A stretch of DNA of 64,000 nt from Tropicimonas sp. IMCC34011. Lineage in GTDB: Bacteria; Pseudomonadota; Alphaproteobacteria; Rhodobacterales; Rhodobacteraceae. A program made the translations under genes and the position numbers. Shown in pieces: positions 32,718 through 41,222 of the stretch; position 1 is the first letter of the stretch, and each line of letters starts with the position of its first letter. Below the pieces are notes generated by a model. The model made no database searches and was not told the DNA's origin. It was given only the letters and a program-made list of their open reading frames with translations. The stretch is taken from NCBI RefSeq assembly GCF_003390865.1, contig NZ_QMEJ01000002.1, positions 62,001 to 126,000 of the forward strand, given 5' to 3'.

Positions 32718-35511
32718 CATATCCTTCGAGCGCGGCGTCGATTGCGGCGGCGGCGCGGGTGCGGGCGTCTGCAAGCGCGGTTTCGAGAGCGTCCAGGCTC
32801 TTGTGCCCGGTGCCCCTGAGGAGGAGTTCGGCCGGACCCGCGGCGAGCGTTCCCGGCTCAGGCGGTTCGCCGCTGACGAGGCGGATGGCGCTCTGGACCC
32901 TGCGTTGAAGGCGAAGCGCATCGCGCAGCGGCGGGATCTCGAACGGAGCGCCGCAGGCCTCGGCGGAGGTCAGTTGACCCTCGGCGTCCCGCGGCCCGGC
33001 GCCGGGGCAGATAAGGGCGGCGGCCTGAGCGGCGAGCTCGATGTCCTGCAGCCCCCCCGGCCCCGGTTTCACGTCCAGGGCGGACCGCTGGCTCTTCGCT
33101 TCTCCGATCCGGGCGCGCAACTTCGAAAGCTCCGCCAGCACGTCGGCCTTGGGACGCGGGTCGCCCAGCACACGGTCCCGCACCGCCGCGACGCCCTCGG
33201 CGACTTCTGCCTCCCCGGCGCTCGCCACCGGGCGGGCACGGGTCAGGGCGAGGTGTTCCCATGTCCAAGCTTCGCTCTGCTGGTAGGTTTCGAAGGCCTG
33301 GAGGGAGGTCGCCACCGGCCCCTGCCGCCCCGAGGGACGCAGACGCATGTCGGCCTCGTAGAGCCGGCCTTCGGTGGTCGGCGCGGTCAATGCGGTGATC
33401 AGCGCCTGGGTCAGGCGGGCATAGTAGGTGCGCGCGGGCAGCGGCCGGCGGCCCTCCGACATCTCGCCGCCCTCGGCATCGTAGATCACGATCAGGTCGA
33501 GATCGGATCGCGCCGTCAACCAGCCGGCTCCCAGAGCGCCCATCGCCAGAACGGTCACCCCCCGACCCGGCGGGCTGCCGTGACGCTCGGCGAACTCGTC
33601 CACCACGACGGGAAAGAGCGCGCCCAGAATGGCGTCCGCAAGCGAGGCATAGAGACGGCCCGCTTCGTCCGCGTCGATGAGGCCGCGCAAGTGATGCACA
33701 CCGATGCGAAAGTGCCGCTCCTTCATCCATCGGCGGGCGGCGTTGAGGCGGTCCTCGTGGTCGGACGCAGCGGCGAGAAGATCCGACAAGTCCCGGCGCA
33801 GCGTTTCCTGCTCCGGCCAGGCCTCGAAGAACGTGCCGCCCAGAACGGCATCGAACACGGCGGAATTGCGGGACAGGTATTCGGCGAGCGCAGGCGCCGT
33901 GGCGGCAATGTCGACGATGAGTTCCCGAAGCTGCGGGTTCGCCTCGAAGAGGGAAAAGATCTGGACCCCTGCCGGAAGTCCGCGAAGAAAACCGTCGAAG
34001 GCGCGCAGGGCCTCGCCGGGATCAGCCGCCCGGCCGAGACGCGCGAGCAGATCCGGCTTCAGCCGCTCGAAGATCTCGGTGGCGCGGGAGGAGCGCATGG
34101 CGGGATAGGTCCGCCACCGGGCGATGAGTTCGGGCTCCTCCTGGCCGGCATCGGCGGGCCCGGGCAGCGCATCGCCGGTCAGGCCCGGCGCGAAGAACGG
34201 ATCGGTGCGGGTCGCGACATCTGAAAGAAGCGCGGAGATCCCGTCCCGGAAACGCGAGGTGTCCCCCTCCCCGCACATCCGCGCGATGCGGTCCCAATCG
34301 GGCGCAGAGGTCGGCAGGCAGTGGGTCCGGGTGTCCTCCACCATCTGCACGCGGTGCTCCAGCTCCCGCAGGCGGCGATAATGATCCGTGAGGTCCGCGG
34401 CGTCCTTGTCCTCGATCCAGCCGGCGGAGGCCAGCGCGGCAAGGGCCGGCAGGGTCTTGCGGGAGCGCAGTGTGCTGTCACGCCCTCCGGCGATAAGCTG
34501 CCGGGTCTGCGTGAAGAACTCGATCTCCCGAATGCCGCCGGGCCCGAGCTTCAGGTCGCGCCCGTCGAGACCCTCCGCATCGTGCAGCCCCCTGTGATCG
34601 CGGATGGCGACGCGCATGTCATGGGCGTCCCGGATCGCGGCGAAGTCGAGATGCCGGCGCCACACGAACGGGCGGAGACGGGACAGGTAGGCCTCACCCG
34701 CCTCGATCGCGCCGGCACAGGGGCGGGCCTTGATATGGGCCGCCCGTTCCCATGTCCGCCCGACGCTCTCGTAGTAGCGCTCGGCCGCCTCGATGGAGAG
34801 ACAGACCGGGGTGACGGAGGCATCCGGCCTCAGGCGCAGGTCCGTGCGCCACACATAGCCCCCGCGCGTCCGGTCCGACAGCAGCGCCATGCCGTTCCGC
34901 ACCGCCTTGACGTAGACGGCGCGGGCCGCGGCATAATCCTTCGGGTCGAACAGCGATTGGTCGAACAGGCAGACGAGGTCGATGTCCGACGAGTAGTTCA
35001 GCTCCGCCGCACCCATCTTCCCCATCGCGATCACCACCATCCCGGCGAGGGTCGGCAGGTCCTCCTCCCCCCGTCCCGGCAGCTTGCCGCGGGAGAGGTC
35101 GCCTGCGAGGGTGGCGGCGAGAGCGTCCTGCACCGAGCGATCCGCGAACGCGGTCAGCGCGCCGGTCACCTCCTCGAGGCTCCAGGCTCCACCGAGATCG
35201 GCGACGCCGGCGAGAAGGGAGATGCGGCGCTTGTCCCGTCTCAGGACGTCGCTCGCCTCCTTCGGGCTCATCACATCCGCGGGGGACGTCACGAGCGCGT
35301 CACGCGCCGCGGCGGGATCCTCCAGCGCGGTTCTCAGCCAGTCCGCTTCGCTCCGCATCAGGCCGCGGAGGTGGGGCGAGCAGCCGGCGGCCCCCGAAAG
35401 GACCTCCCGCGCCTCCGGGTCCATATCGGCGAAGGTACGTTCGGCCTCCTCCCCGGCCTTCGGGTCGAAGGGGATCGGCGCGCGGGTGAAGGTCAGGCGA
35501 TCTGTGCTCAT
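32707..35511 (-). CDS. glnE: bifunctional glutamine synthetase adenylyltransferase/deadenylyltransferase
   Basis: GlnE adds or removes AMP on glutamine synthetase in response to PII proteins and glutamine. The 934 residues hold two nucleotidyltransferase domains. The N-terminal one has AMGKMGAAELNYSSDIDLV with the Asp pair, and the C-terminal one has AMGALGAGWLTARSDLDLI. Each is followed by helical regions with family segments such as KLGPGGIREIEFF and KPGPGGLQDIELA. The length is close to the E. coli protein (946). I chose the ATG at 35511. Upstream in-frame sequence is arginine-rich and not family-like. Confidence 0.96.
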   Translation of the reverse strand: MSTDRLTFTRAPIPFDPKAGEEAERTFADMDPEAREVLSGAAGCSPHLRGLMRSEADWLRTALEDPAAARDALVTSPADVMSPKEASDVLRRDKRRISLLAGVADLGGAWSLEEVTGALTAFADRSVQDALAATLAGDLSRGKLPGRGEEDLPTLAGMVVIAMGKMGAAELNYSSDIDLVCLFDQSLFDPKDYAAARAVYVKAVRNGMALLSDRTRGGYVWRTDLRLRPDASVTPVCLSIEAAERYYESVGRTWERAAHIKARPCAGAIEAGEAYLSRLRPFVWRRHLDFAAIRDAHDMRVAIRDHRGLHDAEGLDGRDLKLGPGGIREIEFFTQTRQLIAGGRDSTLRSRKTLPALAALASAGWIEDKDAADLTDHYRRLRELEHRVQMVEDTRTHCLPTSAPDWDRIARMCGEGDTSRFRDGISALLSDVATRTDPFFAPGLTGDALPGPADAGQEEPELIARWRTYPAMRSSRATEIFERLKPDLLARLGRAADPGEALRAFDGFLRGLPAGVQIFSLFEANPQLRELIVDIAATAPALAEYLSRNSAVFDAVLGGTFFEAWPEQETLRRDLSDLLAAASDHEDRLNAARRWMKERHFRIGVHHLRGLIDADEAGRLYASLADAILGALFPVVVDEFAERHGSPPGRGVTVLAMGALGAGWLTARSDLDLIVIYDAEGGEMSEGRRPLPARTYYARLTQALITALTAPTTEGRLYEADMRLRPSGRQGPVATSLQAFETYQQSEAWTWEHLALTRARPVASAGEAEVAEGVAAVRDRVLGDPRPKADVLAELSKLRARIGEAKSQRSALDVKPGPGGLQDIELAAQAAALICPGAGPRDAEGQLTSAEACGAPFEIPPLRDALRLQRRVQSAIRLVSGEPPEPGTLAAGPAELLLRGTGHKSLDALETALADARTRAAAAIDAALEGYDDA

Positions 35512-35624
35512 AGGGCGGACATCGCCCGGCATACCCGGTCCAGTCAATGGCGCAGGGCGCGCGAGGCGGATCCCCGACAGGTTCCCCGCTTTCACGCGCC
35601 TTTTAGCTGCTCGGCAACGCTTTG

Positions 35625-35639
35625 CCTGTTTGAAACAGG
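35625..35639. promoter_or_regulatory. 15-bp palindrome between glnE and the SH3 gene
   Basis: CCTGTTT-G-AAACAGG is a perfect dyad with one central base, 114 bp before the glnE start and 144 bp before the SH3 gene start. It has the look of an operator. I cannot assign a regulator. Confidence 0.4.
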
Positions 35640-35782
35640 TCCGGCACCATCCCGCTGACGGGAGGGCCTGCACCCTCTGAAGGCTGATCCTAGGCGAGGA
35701 ACCTCGGACAGTCTGGGCGGTTTGAAGCCGCAATGGAAGAAGCGACCTTTCGTTTCCCAGAGCAGTTCAACAGGAGATCAAT

Positions 35783-36439
35783 ATGTCCCTTCGTAAAACG
35801 CTTGCCCTGACCACCGCCGCGGTTCTCGCAGCCGGTGCCGTGTCCGCACAGGCCGTCGACGCGACCGCAACCACCGACCTCAACTTCCGTGCCGGTCCCG
35901 GACCCGACTACGAGGTTCTGGGCGTGATCGGTGCAAACGACACCGTCGCCGTGAACGGCTGCGTGGAAGCCGCCAACTGGTGTGAGGTCTCCTATGACGG
36001 CACGACCGGCTGGGCCTACGGCGAGTATCTCAACGTCCCCGTTGGCTCCGAGACCGTCGCGATCAGCACGCAGCCTGAATCCGTGACCGTCGAGACGATC
36101 GAGTACGAAGACACGCGCGCCCAGTCCGCGACCGCAGGCGCCACCGTGGGCGCCACCATCGGCGCGCTGGCCGGTGGCCCTGTCGGCGCCATCGCCGGCG
36201 GTGCGCTCGCCGGTGCGGCGCTCGGCGCTGCCGCCGATCCCGGCCCGCAGGTCGTGACCTATGTCAGCGAGAACCCGGTCGATCCGGTCCTGCTCGACGG
36301 TGAAGTCGTCGTCGGCGCCGGCATCCCCGATGTCGTCGACCTCTACGATGTGCCCGAGTCCGACTTCCAGTATGTCTACGTGAACGGCCAGCCCGTGATC
36401 GTGGACGGTGAGCGCCGGATCGTCCGCATCATCCGGTAA
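35783..36439 (+). CDS. secreted SH3-domain protein with DUF1236 tail
   Basis: The 218 residues comprise a signal peptide (cut near A23), a bacterial SH3 domain (about 28-85; TTDLNFRAGPGPDYEVLGVI, then NWCEVSYDGTTGWAYGEYL), a glycine/alanine zipper (118-150, GATVGATIGALAGGPVG) and a C-terminal DUF1236-like segment (PESDFQYVYVNGQPVIVD). SH3 domains of this type often bind peptidoglycan, and the zipper may insert into or cross a membrane. A good AGGAGA ribosome site precedes the ATG, and a strong terminator follows. Function is unknown. Confidence 0.85.
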   Translation: MSLRKTLALTTAAVLAAGAVSAQAVDATATTDLNFRAGPGPDYEVLGVIGANDTVAVNGCVEAANWCEVSYDGTTGWAYGEYLNVPVGSETVAISTQPESVTVETIEYEDTRAQSATAGATVGATIGALAGGPVGAIAGGALAGAALGAAADPGPQVVTYVSENPVDPVLLDGEVVVGAGIPDVVDLYDVPESDFQYVYVNGQPVIVDGERRIVRIIR

Positions 36440-36475
36440 TCGCCTCGTCTTCTAGGTGCAGACAGCACCAAAGAG

Positions 36476-36507
36476 CCCGCCTCCCGACCTTCGGGGGGCG
36501 GGTTTTT
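36476..36507 (+). terminator. intrinsic terminator after the SH3/DUF1236 gene
   Basis: A 12-bp GC-rich stem with one G-T pair (CCCGCCTCCCGA and partner) has a small loop and is followed by five T residues. It lies 37 bp after the stop codon. Confidence 0.9.
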
Positions 36508-36535
36508 CTATGCCCGGTGGTGAGTTATACGATTT

Positions 36536-36554
36536 ATGTAAAAAGCATTCACAT
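36536..36554. promoter_or_regulatory. 19-bp dyad, copy 1, upstream of the DUF2852 gene
   Basis: ATGTAAAAAGCATTCACAT has partly symmetric ends (ATGT..ACAT, AA..TT). It matches the second copy at 17 of 19 positions and begins 59 bp upstream of it. Its AT-richness stands out in this GC-rich genome. Confidence 0.6.
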
Positions 36555-36594
36555 CGCATCTTGCGGCACGGTCCCAGCCTCCCCATCTGGAATA

Positions 36595-36613
36595 ATGTAA
36601 AACGAATTCACAT
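36595..36613. promoter_or_regulatory. 19-bp dyad, copy 2, upstream of the DUF2852 gene
   Basis: ATGTAAAACGAATTCACAT is the second copy, ending 21 bp before the start codon and just before the GAGGGAG ribosome site. Its position over the leader fits repression or an mRNA-level control site. Confidence 0.6.
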
Positions 36614-36634
36614 CATCCTGAGGGAGATATCGAC

Positions 36635-37081
36635 ATGACCACGACCACCGCTTCCATGCCCCGGCCGAACTGGTTCGTCCGCGGCGAAACCTGGCTCGAC
36701 GAGCGCGGCAAGGGCGCTTGGATCGCGGCCATGGTGCTCGGTTTCATCGTATTCTGGCCGATCGGCCTTGCCGTCCTTGGCTACATGCTGGTGACCAAGC
36801 GCTTTTCCGGATGCCGGGGCCCGCGCGCCCGCACAGGGTTCTCCCGCTTCGCGACCGGCATGACGGGCTCCACGGGCAACGCGGCCTTCGATGCCTACCG
36901 CAACGAGACGCTGCGCCGGCTGGAAGACGAGCGGCAGTCCTTCGAGACCTTCCTCGATCGCCTTCGGGAGGCTCGCGATAAGGCCGAGTTCGACCAGTTC
37001 ATGGAAGAGCGCGCCAAGACCAGCGGCGAGCGTGAGACCAGCGCCGACGACTCCGAGGCGCAGCTCCCCGAGCGGGCCTGA
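36635..37081 (+). CDS. DUF2852 family membrane protein
   Basis: The 148-residue protein has one or two hydrophobic segments (about 28-54, WIAAMVLGFIVFWPIGLAVLG) and a C-terminal coiled helix rich in Arg and Glu (NETLRRLEDERQSFETFLDRL, FDQFMEERAK). This matches DUF2852, a family of alphaproteobacterial membrane proteins of unknown role. The AT-rich upstream region holds two near-identical 19-bp dyads, and the GAGGGAG ribosome site is strong. A strong terminator follows. Confidence 0.88.
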   Translation: MTTTTASMPRPNWFVRGETWLDERGKGAWIAAMVLGFIVFWPIGLAVLGYMLVTKRFSGCRGPRARTGFSRFATGMTGSTGNAAFDAYRNETLRRLEDERQSFETFLDRLREARDKAEFDQFMEERAKTSGERETSADDSEAQLPERA

Positions 37082-37103
37082 TCGCTCCAGCTTCCCCACA
37101 GAT

Positions 37104-37128
37104 GGCGGCGCCACGGCGCCGCCTTTTT
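37104..37128 (+). terminator. intrinsic terminator after the DUF2852 gene
   Basis: GGCGGCGC and GCGCCGCC form a perfect 8-bp stem with a CACG loop followed by five T residues. Confidence 0.9.
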
Positions 37129-37154
37129 CCCATCCATCGTTCCACCCCGCGAGA

Positions 37155-37616
37155 ATGACCATGATGAGCCGCACAGTTTTTCCCGGCAGGACCGGCCTGC
37201 CAGATCCTGAAGACGAAGCCGAATTCTATGCCGATGTGCCGCTCAAGCGTCTGATCGCCTGGATCGTCGATACCGTTCTCATCGCGATCCTCGTGGTGCT
37301 CGGCGTCGTCCTGACGCTGTTCACCGGACTGTTCTTCCTGCCCGTCCTGTGGCTCACGGTGTCCCTCGTCTATCGCGGGCTGACGATCATACGCTTCTCC
37401 GCGACGCCGGGCATGCGGCTCATGGGGATCGAACTCATGGACAAGGACGGCGCGCCGCTCTCGCCTATCGAAGCCTGGGCGCATACCGGGATCTATGCCA
37501 TGTCCGTCGCATTCGTCTTTCCGCAGCTGATTTCCCTTGCCACCATGGCCGCCGCGCCACGGGGCCAATCGCTGACGGACATGCTTCTGGGCACGGCGAT
37601 GGTGAACCGCAGCTGA
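37155..37616 (+). CDS. RDD family membrane protein
   Basis: The 153-residue protein has an N-terminal acidic stretch, then VPLKRLIAWIVDTVLIAIL, the RDD motif region (here with Arg and Asp spaced as in the family), and three membrane helices (about 24-48, 49-70 and 107-128). RDD proteins are of unknown or varied function; some are Na+/H+ transporters. Three ATG codons at 37155, 37161 and 37164 lack a clear ribosome site, so the start is uncertain. It is upstream of bpt, a pairing seen in related genomes. Confidence 0.85.
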   Translation: MTMMSRTVFPGRTGLPDPEDEAEFYADVPLKRLIAWIVDTVLIAILVVLGVVLTLFTGLFFLPVLWLTVSLVYRGLTIIRFSATPGMRLMGIELMDKDGAPLSPIEAWAHTGIYAMSVAFVFPQLISLATMAAAPRGQSLTDMLLGTAMVNRS

Positions 37617-37677
37617 TCGGACGGAGCGGGCGACAGGAGGGCTGACTGCCCGAGGAACGCCATTCGCATCGCGCATT

Positions 37678-37710
37678 GGGGCGGAAACTTCCGGAAAATG
37701 CCGCCCCTTC
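37678..37710 (+). terminator. candidate terminator after the RDD gene
   Basis: GGGGCGG and CCGCCCC form a 7-bp stem around a 16-nt loop that itself contains the palindrome TTCCGGAA. Pyrimidine-rich TTCTCCCCC follows. It lies in the 168 bp between the RDD and bpt genes. Confidence 0.5.
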
Positions 37711-37784
37711 TCCCCCTTGGCGAAGCGAAATCGCTGCGCTACCGTCCAGGTCTCTTGCTTCAATCGCCCGGGCCGCCCGCTCCC

Positions 37785-38630
37785 ATGCGCCATACGCTTC
37801 CAATCGCGCCGCAGTTCTACGTGACGGCCCCCCAGCCCTGCCCCTATCTCGACGGCCGGATGGAGCGGAAACTGTTCACCGCGCTGCAGGGGGATCAGGC
37901 CGAACAGCTCAACGACTCGCTTTCGAAACAGGGCTTCCGGCGCTCACAGAACGTCCTCTACCGCCCCTCCTGTGCCGATTGCATGGCCTGCCTCTCCGCC
38001 CGCATCCGGGTGGACGATTTCAAACCCTCGCGCTCGCAGCGCAGGACGCTGAAGCGCAACGGGGACCTCGTGCGCGACCCGGCCTCCCCCTGGGCGACCG
38101 AGGAGCAGTTCTCCCTCTTCCGCACCTATCTCGACAGCCGGCATGCCGACGGCGGCATGGCGGACATGGACATCTTCGAATTCGCCGCGATGATCGAGGA
38201 GACGCCGGTGCGCAGCCGCGTCGTGCAGTATCGCATGCAGCAGGGCGACCGGCCCCGCGGCACGGCCGATCCACTGACCGCCGTCTGCCTGACCGACATG
38301 CTCGATGACGGGCTGAGCATGGTCTACAGCTTCTACGACCCCTCTCTCGCGACGCGGTCCCTCGGCACCTACATCATCCTCGATCATATCGAGATCGCCC
38401 GCGCCGCAGGTCTGCCTTACATTTACCTCGGCTACTGGGTCCCCGGCAGCGCGAAAATGGGCTACAAGGCCGGCTTCGACGCTCTCGAGATCTACAAGCA
38501 CGGCAGTTGGCAGGATATCGGTGATCCCGCGCAGCACAGCAGCGAGACGCATCCTCTCTCGGTCGATCCCATCGCCGAGCAGGTCGCCAACATCACCCTC
38601 CCCGGAAGCCGCCCCGCCCCGCGCCGCTGA
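37785..38630 (+). CDS. bpt: aspartate/glutamate leucyltransferase
   Basis: Bpt attaches leucine to proteins with N-terminal Asp or Glu, sending them to ClpAP by the N-end rule. The 281 residues show the N-terminal half [18 protein letters not shown], the cysteine-containing [16 protein letters not shown], and the C-terminal GNAT-like [22 protein letters not shown] with [18 protein letters not shown]. It is related to eukaryotic arginyltransferases. The ATG at 37785 is chosen; the upstream frame has no family similarity. Confidence 0.95.
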   Translation: MRHTLPIAPQFYVTAPQPCPYLDGRMERKLFTALQGDQAEQLNDSLSKQGFRRSQNVLYRPSCADCMACLSARIRVDDFKPSRSQRRTLKRNGDLVRDPASPWATEEQFSLFRTYLDSRHADGGMADMDIFEFAAMIEETPVRSRVVQYRMQQGDRPRGTADPLTAVCLTDMLDDGLSMVYSFYDPSLATRSLGTYIILDHIEIARAAGLPYIYLGYWVPGSAKMGYKAGFDALEIYKHGSWQDIGDPAQHSSETHPLSVDPIAEQVANITLPGSRPAPRR

Positions 38631-38814
38631 TCGGGCCCGGCGATTGTCGGAACCGCGCGTAAAGCGAAGCGTCGTCGCTCAGAACTGACGGGTCATGCCC
38701 GGACAGGCGGACCCTGTTTCCTGCGACGGCCGCACACCGGAAGGGTATCGCCTCCGAACCTCCTCGATCACGGGTCCCCCGAGCCCCTCCTCCTCCACGA
38801 TTGCAAAAAGTTCA

Positions 38815-38855
38815 TTTTCAGGAAGGCTGAAGATCGGATACACCTTTCCTGAAAA
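38815..38855. promoter_or_regulatory. 10-bp inverted repeat in the leader of the DegT gene
   Basis: TTTTCAGGAA (38815-38824) and TTCCTGAAAA (38846-38855) are perfect complements separated by 21 bp. The second arm lies 8 bp before the ribosome site of the aminotransferase gene. The centre-to-centre spacing is 31 bp, about three helical turns. It could bind a dimeric regulator or fold in the mRNA close to the ribosome site. Confidence 0.5.
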
Positions 38856-38877
38856 GAAGAGCCGAGGGGCATTCGAG

Positions 38878-40068
38878 TTGAACCAGCATACCGCCGTCGC
38901 CGCACCGAACGTCTATGATGCCGAGCCGATCCCGGCCGAGGCCGAAGCGGAGATTGCCCGCCTCCTCTCCTCGGGGGACCTCTTCCGCTACACCGCGCCG
39001 CAGGATGCCCCCGTGGCCCTGCTGGAACGCGAGTTCGCAGCTCTTCTGGGCGCCCGCTTTGCGCTCGCCGTCTCGTCCTGTTCCGCCGCGCTCTTCCTGT
39101 CGCTGAAGGCGCTCGACCTGCCTGAGGGCGCCCGCGTCGTGATCCCGGCCTTCACCTTCGGCGCCGTTCCGTCCGCCGTCGTCCACGCCGGCTGCGTGCC
39201 CGTGCTCTGCGAGGTCGGCGAGAATTACCGCATCGATCTGGAGGACTTCGAAGCCAGGCTCGATGGCGCGGACGCGATCCTGATTTCCCACATGCGCGGT
39301 CACACCTCCGACATGGACCGCATCATGGAGCTCGCCGAGGCGCGCGGCCTGCCCGTCATCGAGGACGCCGCCCATTCTCTCGGCACCACCTGGTCCGGCC
39401 GGAACATCGGCACGATCGGCCGGATCGGCTGCTTCTCCTTCCAGTCCTACAAGCTCGTGAATGCCGGCGAAGGCGGCATCCTCGTCACCGACGATCCCGA
39501 GCTGATCGCGCGAGCCGTCATCATGTCGGGCGCCTACGAGCAGAACTGGCGCAAGCATGACGTTCTCGAAGAGCCCTTCGCGCGCTGGCAGAACCGCCTG
39601 CCGCTCTACAACACGCGGATGGGCAACCTCTCCGCCGCCGTCATACGCCCGCAGCTTCCCCTCGTCGCAGACCGTGTGGCGCGGGGCCGCGCCGGGCACG
39701 ACCGGGTCGCCGCCGTGCTCAACGAGACAGAGTGGCTTCACGTCCCGGACGCGCTCCCGCAGGAGAAGCGCGCCCCCGATTCGATCCAGTTCAACCTCCT
39801 CGGCATGGAGGAGGAGCAGGTCCGCGCCTTCGTTTCCGCCTCGAAGATGCAGGGCGTGCCGGTGCAGGTCTTCGGCCTGAGCGAGGATAATGCCCGCGCC
39901 TTCTGGAACTGGCGCTTCCTCCCGGGCGAGGTGCCGGACATGCCTCGCACCCGCGCCATGCTGATGCGCGCGTGCGACGTGCGGCTCCCGGCCCGCCTCA
40001 CCGATCCCGAGCTCGACTATATCTCCCGGGCGCTCGTCGTCGCAGCCGGCGAGGTCATGGCCGGCTGA
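38878..40068 (+). CDS. DegT/DnrJ/EryC1-type aminotransferase, TTG start
   Basis: This PLP enzyme of the sugar aminotransferase family has 396 residues. D163 in VIEDAAHSLGTT pairs with the PLP nitrogen, and K192 in SFQSYKLVNAGEGG forms the internal aldimine. The family makes amino sugars or related amines, but the substrate here is unclear and no sugar genes adjoin it. No ATG is usable: the earlier in-frame ATG at 38695 would add 61 residues of non-family sequence. A GAGGGG ribosome site 8 bases before TTG 38878 decides the start. Its last 52 bp overlap the LysR gene on the other strand. Confidence 0.87.
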   Translation: MNQHTAVAAPNVYDAEPIPAEAEAEIARLLSSGDLFRYTAPQDAPVALLEREFAALLGARFALAVSSCSAALFLSLKALDLPEGARVVIPAFTFGAVPSAVVHAGCVPVLCEVGENYRIDLEDFEARLDGADAILISHMRGHTSDMDRIMELAEARGLPVIEDAAHSLGTTWSGRNIGTIGRIGCFSFQSYKLVNAGEGGILVTDDPELIARAVIMSGAYEQNWRKHDVLEEPFARWQNRLPLYNTRMGNLSAAVIRPQLPLVADRVARGRAGHDRVAAVLNETEWLHVPDALPQEKRAPDSIQFNLLGMEEEQVRAFVSASKMQGVPVQVFGLSEDNARAFWNWRFLPGEVPDMPRTRAMLMRACDVRLPARLTDPELDYISRALVVAAGEVMAG

Positions 40069-41075
40069 TCGCCGAGGATCCGCAGTTCCTCGCCCAGCCA
40101 CGGCATCCGCGACAGGGCCGGCGCCACGATCAGATCGCCGAGCAGGCCCCGCAGCCGCGCGGCGAGCCGCTCCGGCATGTCCTGAAGCACCTCGGCCCGC
40201 GCATGGAGGGAGATCCGCCGTGACAGCGGCGGAAACGGCAGCGGCAGAACGTCCACGTCGGGTGCAAAACGGCGCGTGCGCATCAGGCCGAGCGGCGTCA
40301 GGATCGTCCAGCCCGCCCCGGCCGCGACGAGCGCCATGATCGCCGTGTAGCTGTCCAGCTCGAAGCGATGCGCCAGCGTCAGGTTCTGCCGCGCCAGATG
40401 CGCGCCGATCTGTCGCCCCATCAGGTGCCGCTGGGTATACAGGATGAGCGGAAGCGCCTTCAGAGCCGCCAATGCGTCCCCGCCGTCGGGCACGCTCCCC
40501 TTCGGCGCGGCGACGACGAAGGGCTCCTCGATCAGGGGGTGCATCTCCATCCAGTCTGCAGGCGCGCCCAATTCGGCAGCGACGATCACGTCCAGCGCCC
40601 GCGATTCCAGAAGATCGAAGAGGCGATGAGAGGCGCCGGTCTCCAGGAGGAACTGGCAATGCGTGAGCTCGTCCGCGATCCCGGCGAGGAGCCGCGGCGT
40701 CACCTCCGCCTCGAGATCCTCGATCATCCCGAGCCGCAGGTCCGTCAGATGCGCAAGGCCCGGCACGGCGAGTTCCGCCCGCGCCTGCGCCGCCTCGTTC
40801 AGGATCCGCTGAGCGCGCCGGCGAAAGGCCGCGCCCGCGGGCGTCACCGCGACCGGGCGTCGCGCGCGGTCGATCAGGGGCTGGCCGATCGCGGCTTCGA
40901 GGGAGGCGAGTTGCTGGCTGACGCCCGAGGGGCTGGTGCCGAGGCGCCGCGCGGCCGCGGTCAGCGATCCCTCCTCGGCCACCGCCGCGAAGACCTCGAT
41001 CCCCCAGAGCGTGATCCGCCCGGCGGCATCCCGTCCGCCGTGGTCCGCACCGCCCTTCTCCGAACCGCCGCGCAT
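40017..41075 (-). CDS. LysR family transcriptional regulator
   Basis: The 352-residue protein has the LysR winged helix-turn-helix near residues 22-80 (LWGIEVFAAVAEEGSLTAAARRLG, SPSGVSQQLASLEAAIG) and a substrate-binding domain after residue 100. A perfect AGGAGGTG ribosome site 5 bases before the ATG fixes the start, longer frames notwithstanding. It is divergent from a class III aminotransferase, with 147 bp between starts, so that gene is its likely target. The ligand is unknown. Confidence 0.9.
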   Translation of the reverse strand: MRGGSEKGGADHGGRDAAGRITLWGIEVFAAVAEEGSLTAAARRLGTSPSGVSQQLASLEAAIGQPLIDRARRPVAVTPAGAAFRRRAQRILNEAAQARAELAVPGLAHLTDLRLGMIEDLEAEVTPRLLAGIADELTHCQFLLETGASHRLFDLLESRALDVIVAAELGAPADWMEMHPLIEEPFVVAAPKGSVPDGGDALAALKALPLILYTQRHLMGRQIGAHLARQNLTLAHRFELDSYTAIMALVAAGAGWTILTPLGLMRTRRFAPDVDVLPLPFPPLSRRISLHARAEVLQDMPERLAARLRGLLGDLIVAPALSRMPWLGEELRILGDQPAMTSPAATTSAREI

Positions 41076-41222
41076 GGGTGCACCTCCTGCCGAACGTCCC
41101 CCTCGTCCTGTCGCCCCTCGCCTCGGCGCGGTCAAGCGCGGCGGACGCGGGCGCAGCGGCACCGATTGCGGGCGCCGCGCCCCGGCGCTAGCGTGGCGGC
41201 ACAGTCAGGGAGACCATGGGCC

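Noticed and set aside
32683-34224. A 513-codon plus-strand frame opposite glnE
   Set aside because: Shadow of glnE on the other strand; no recognisable domain.
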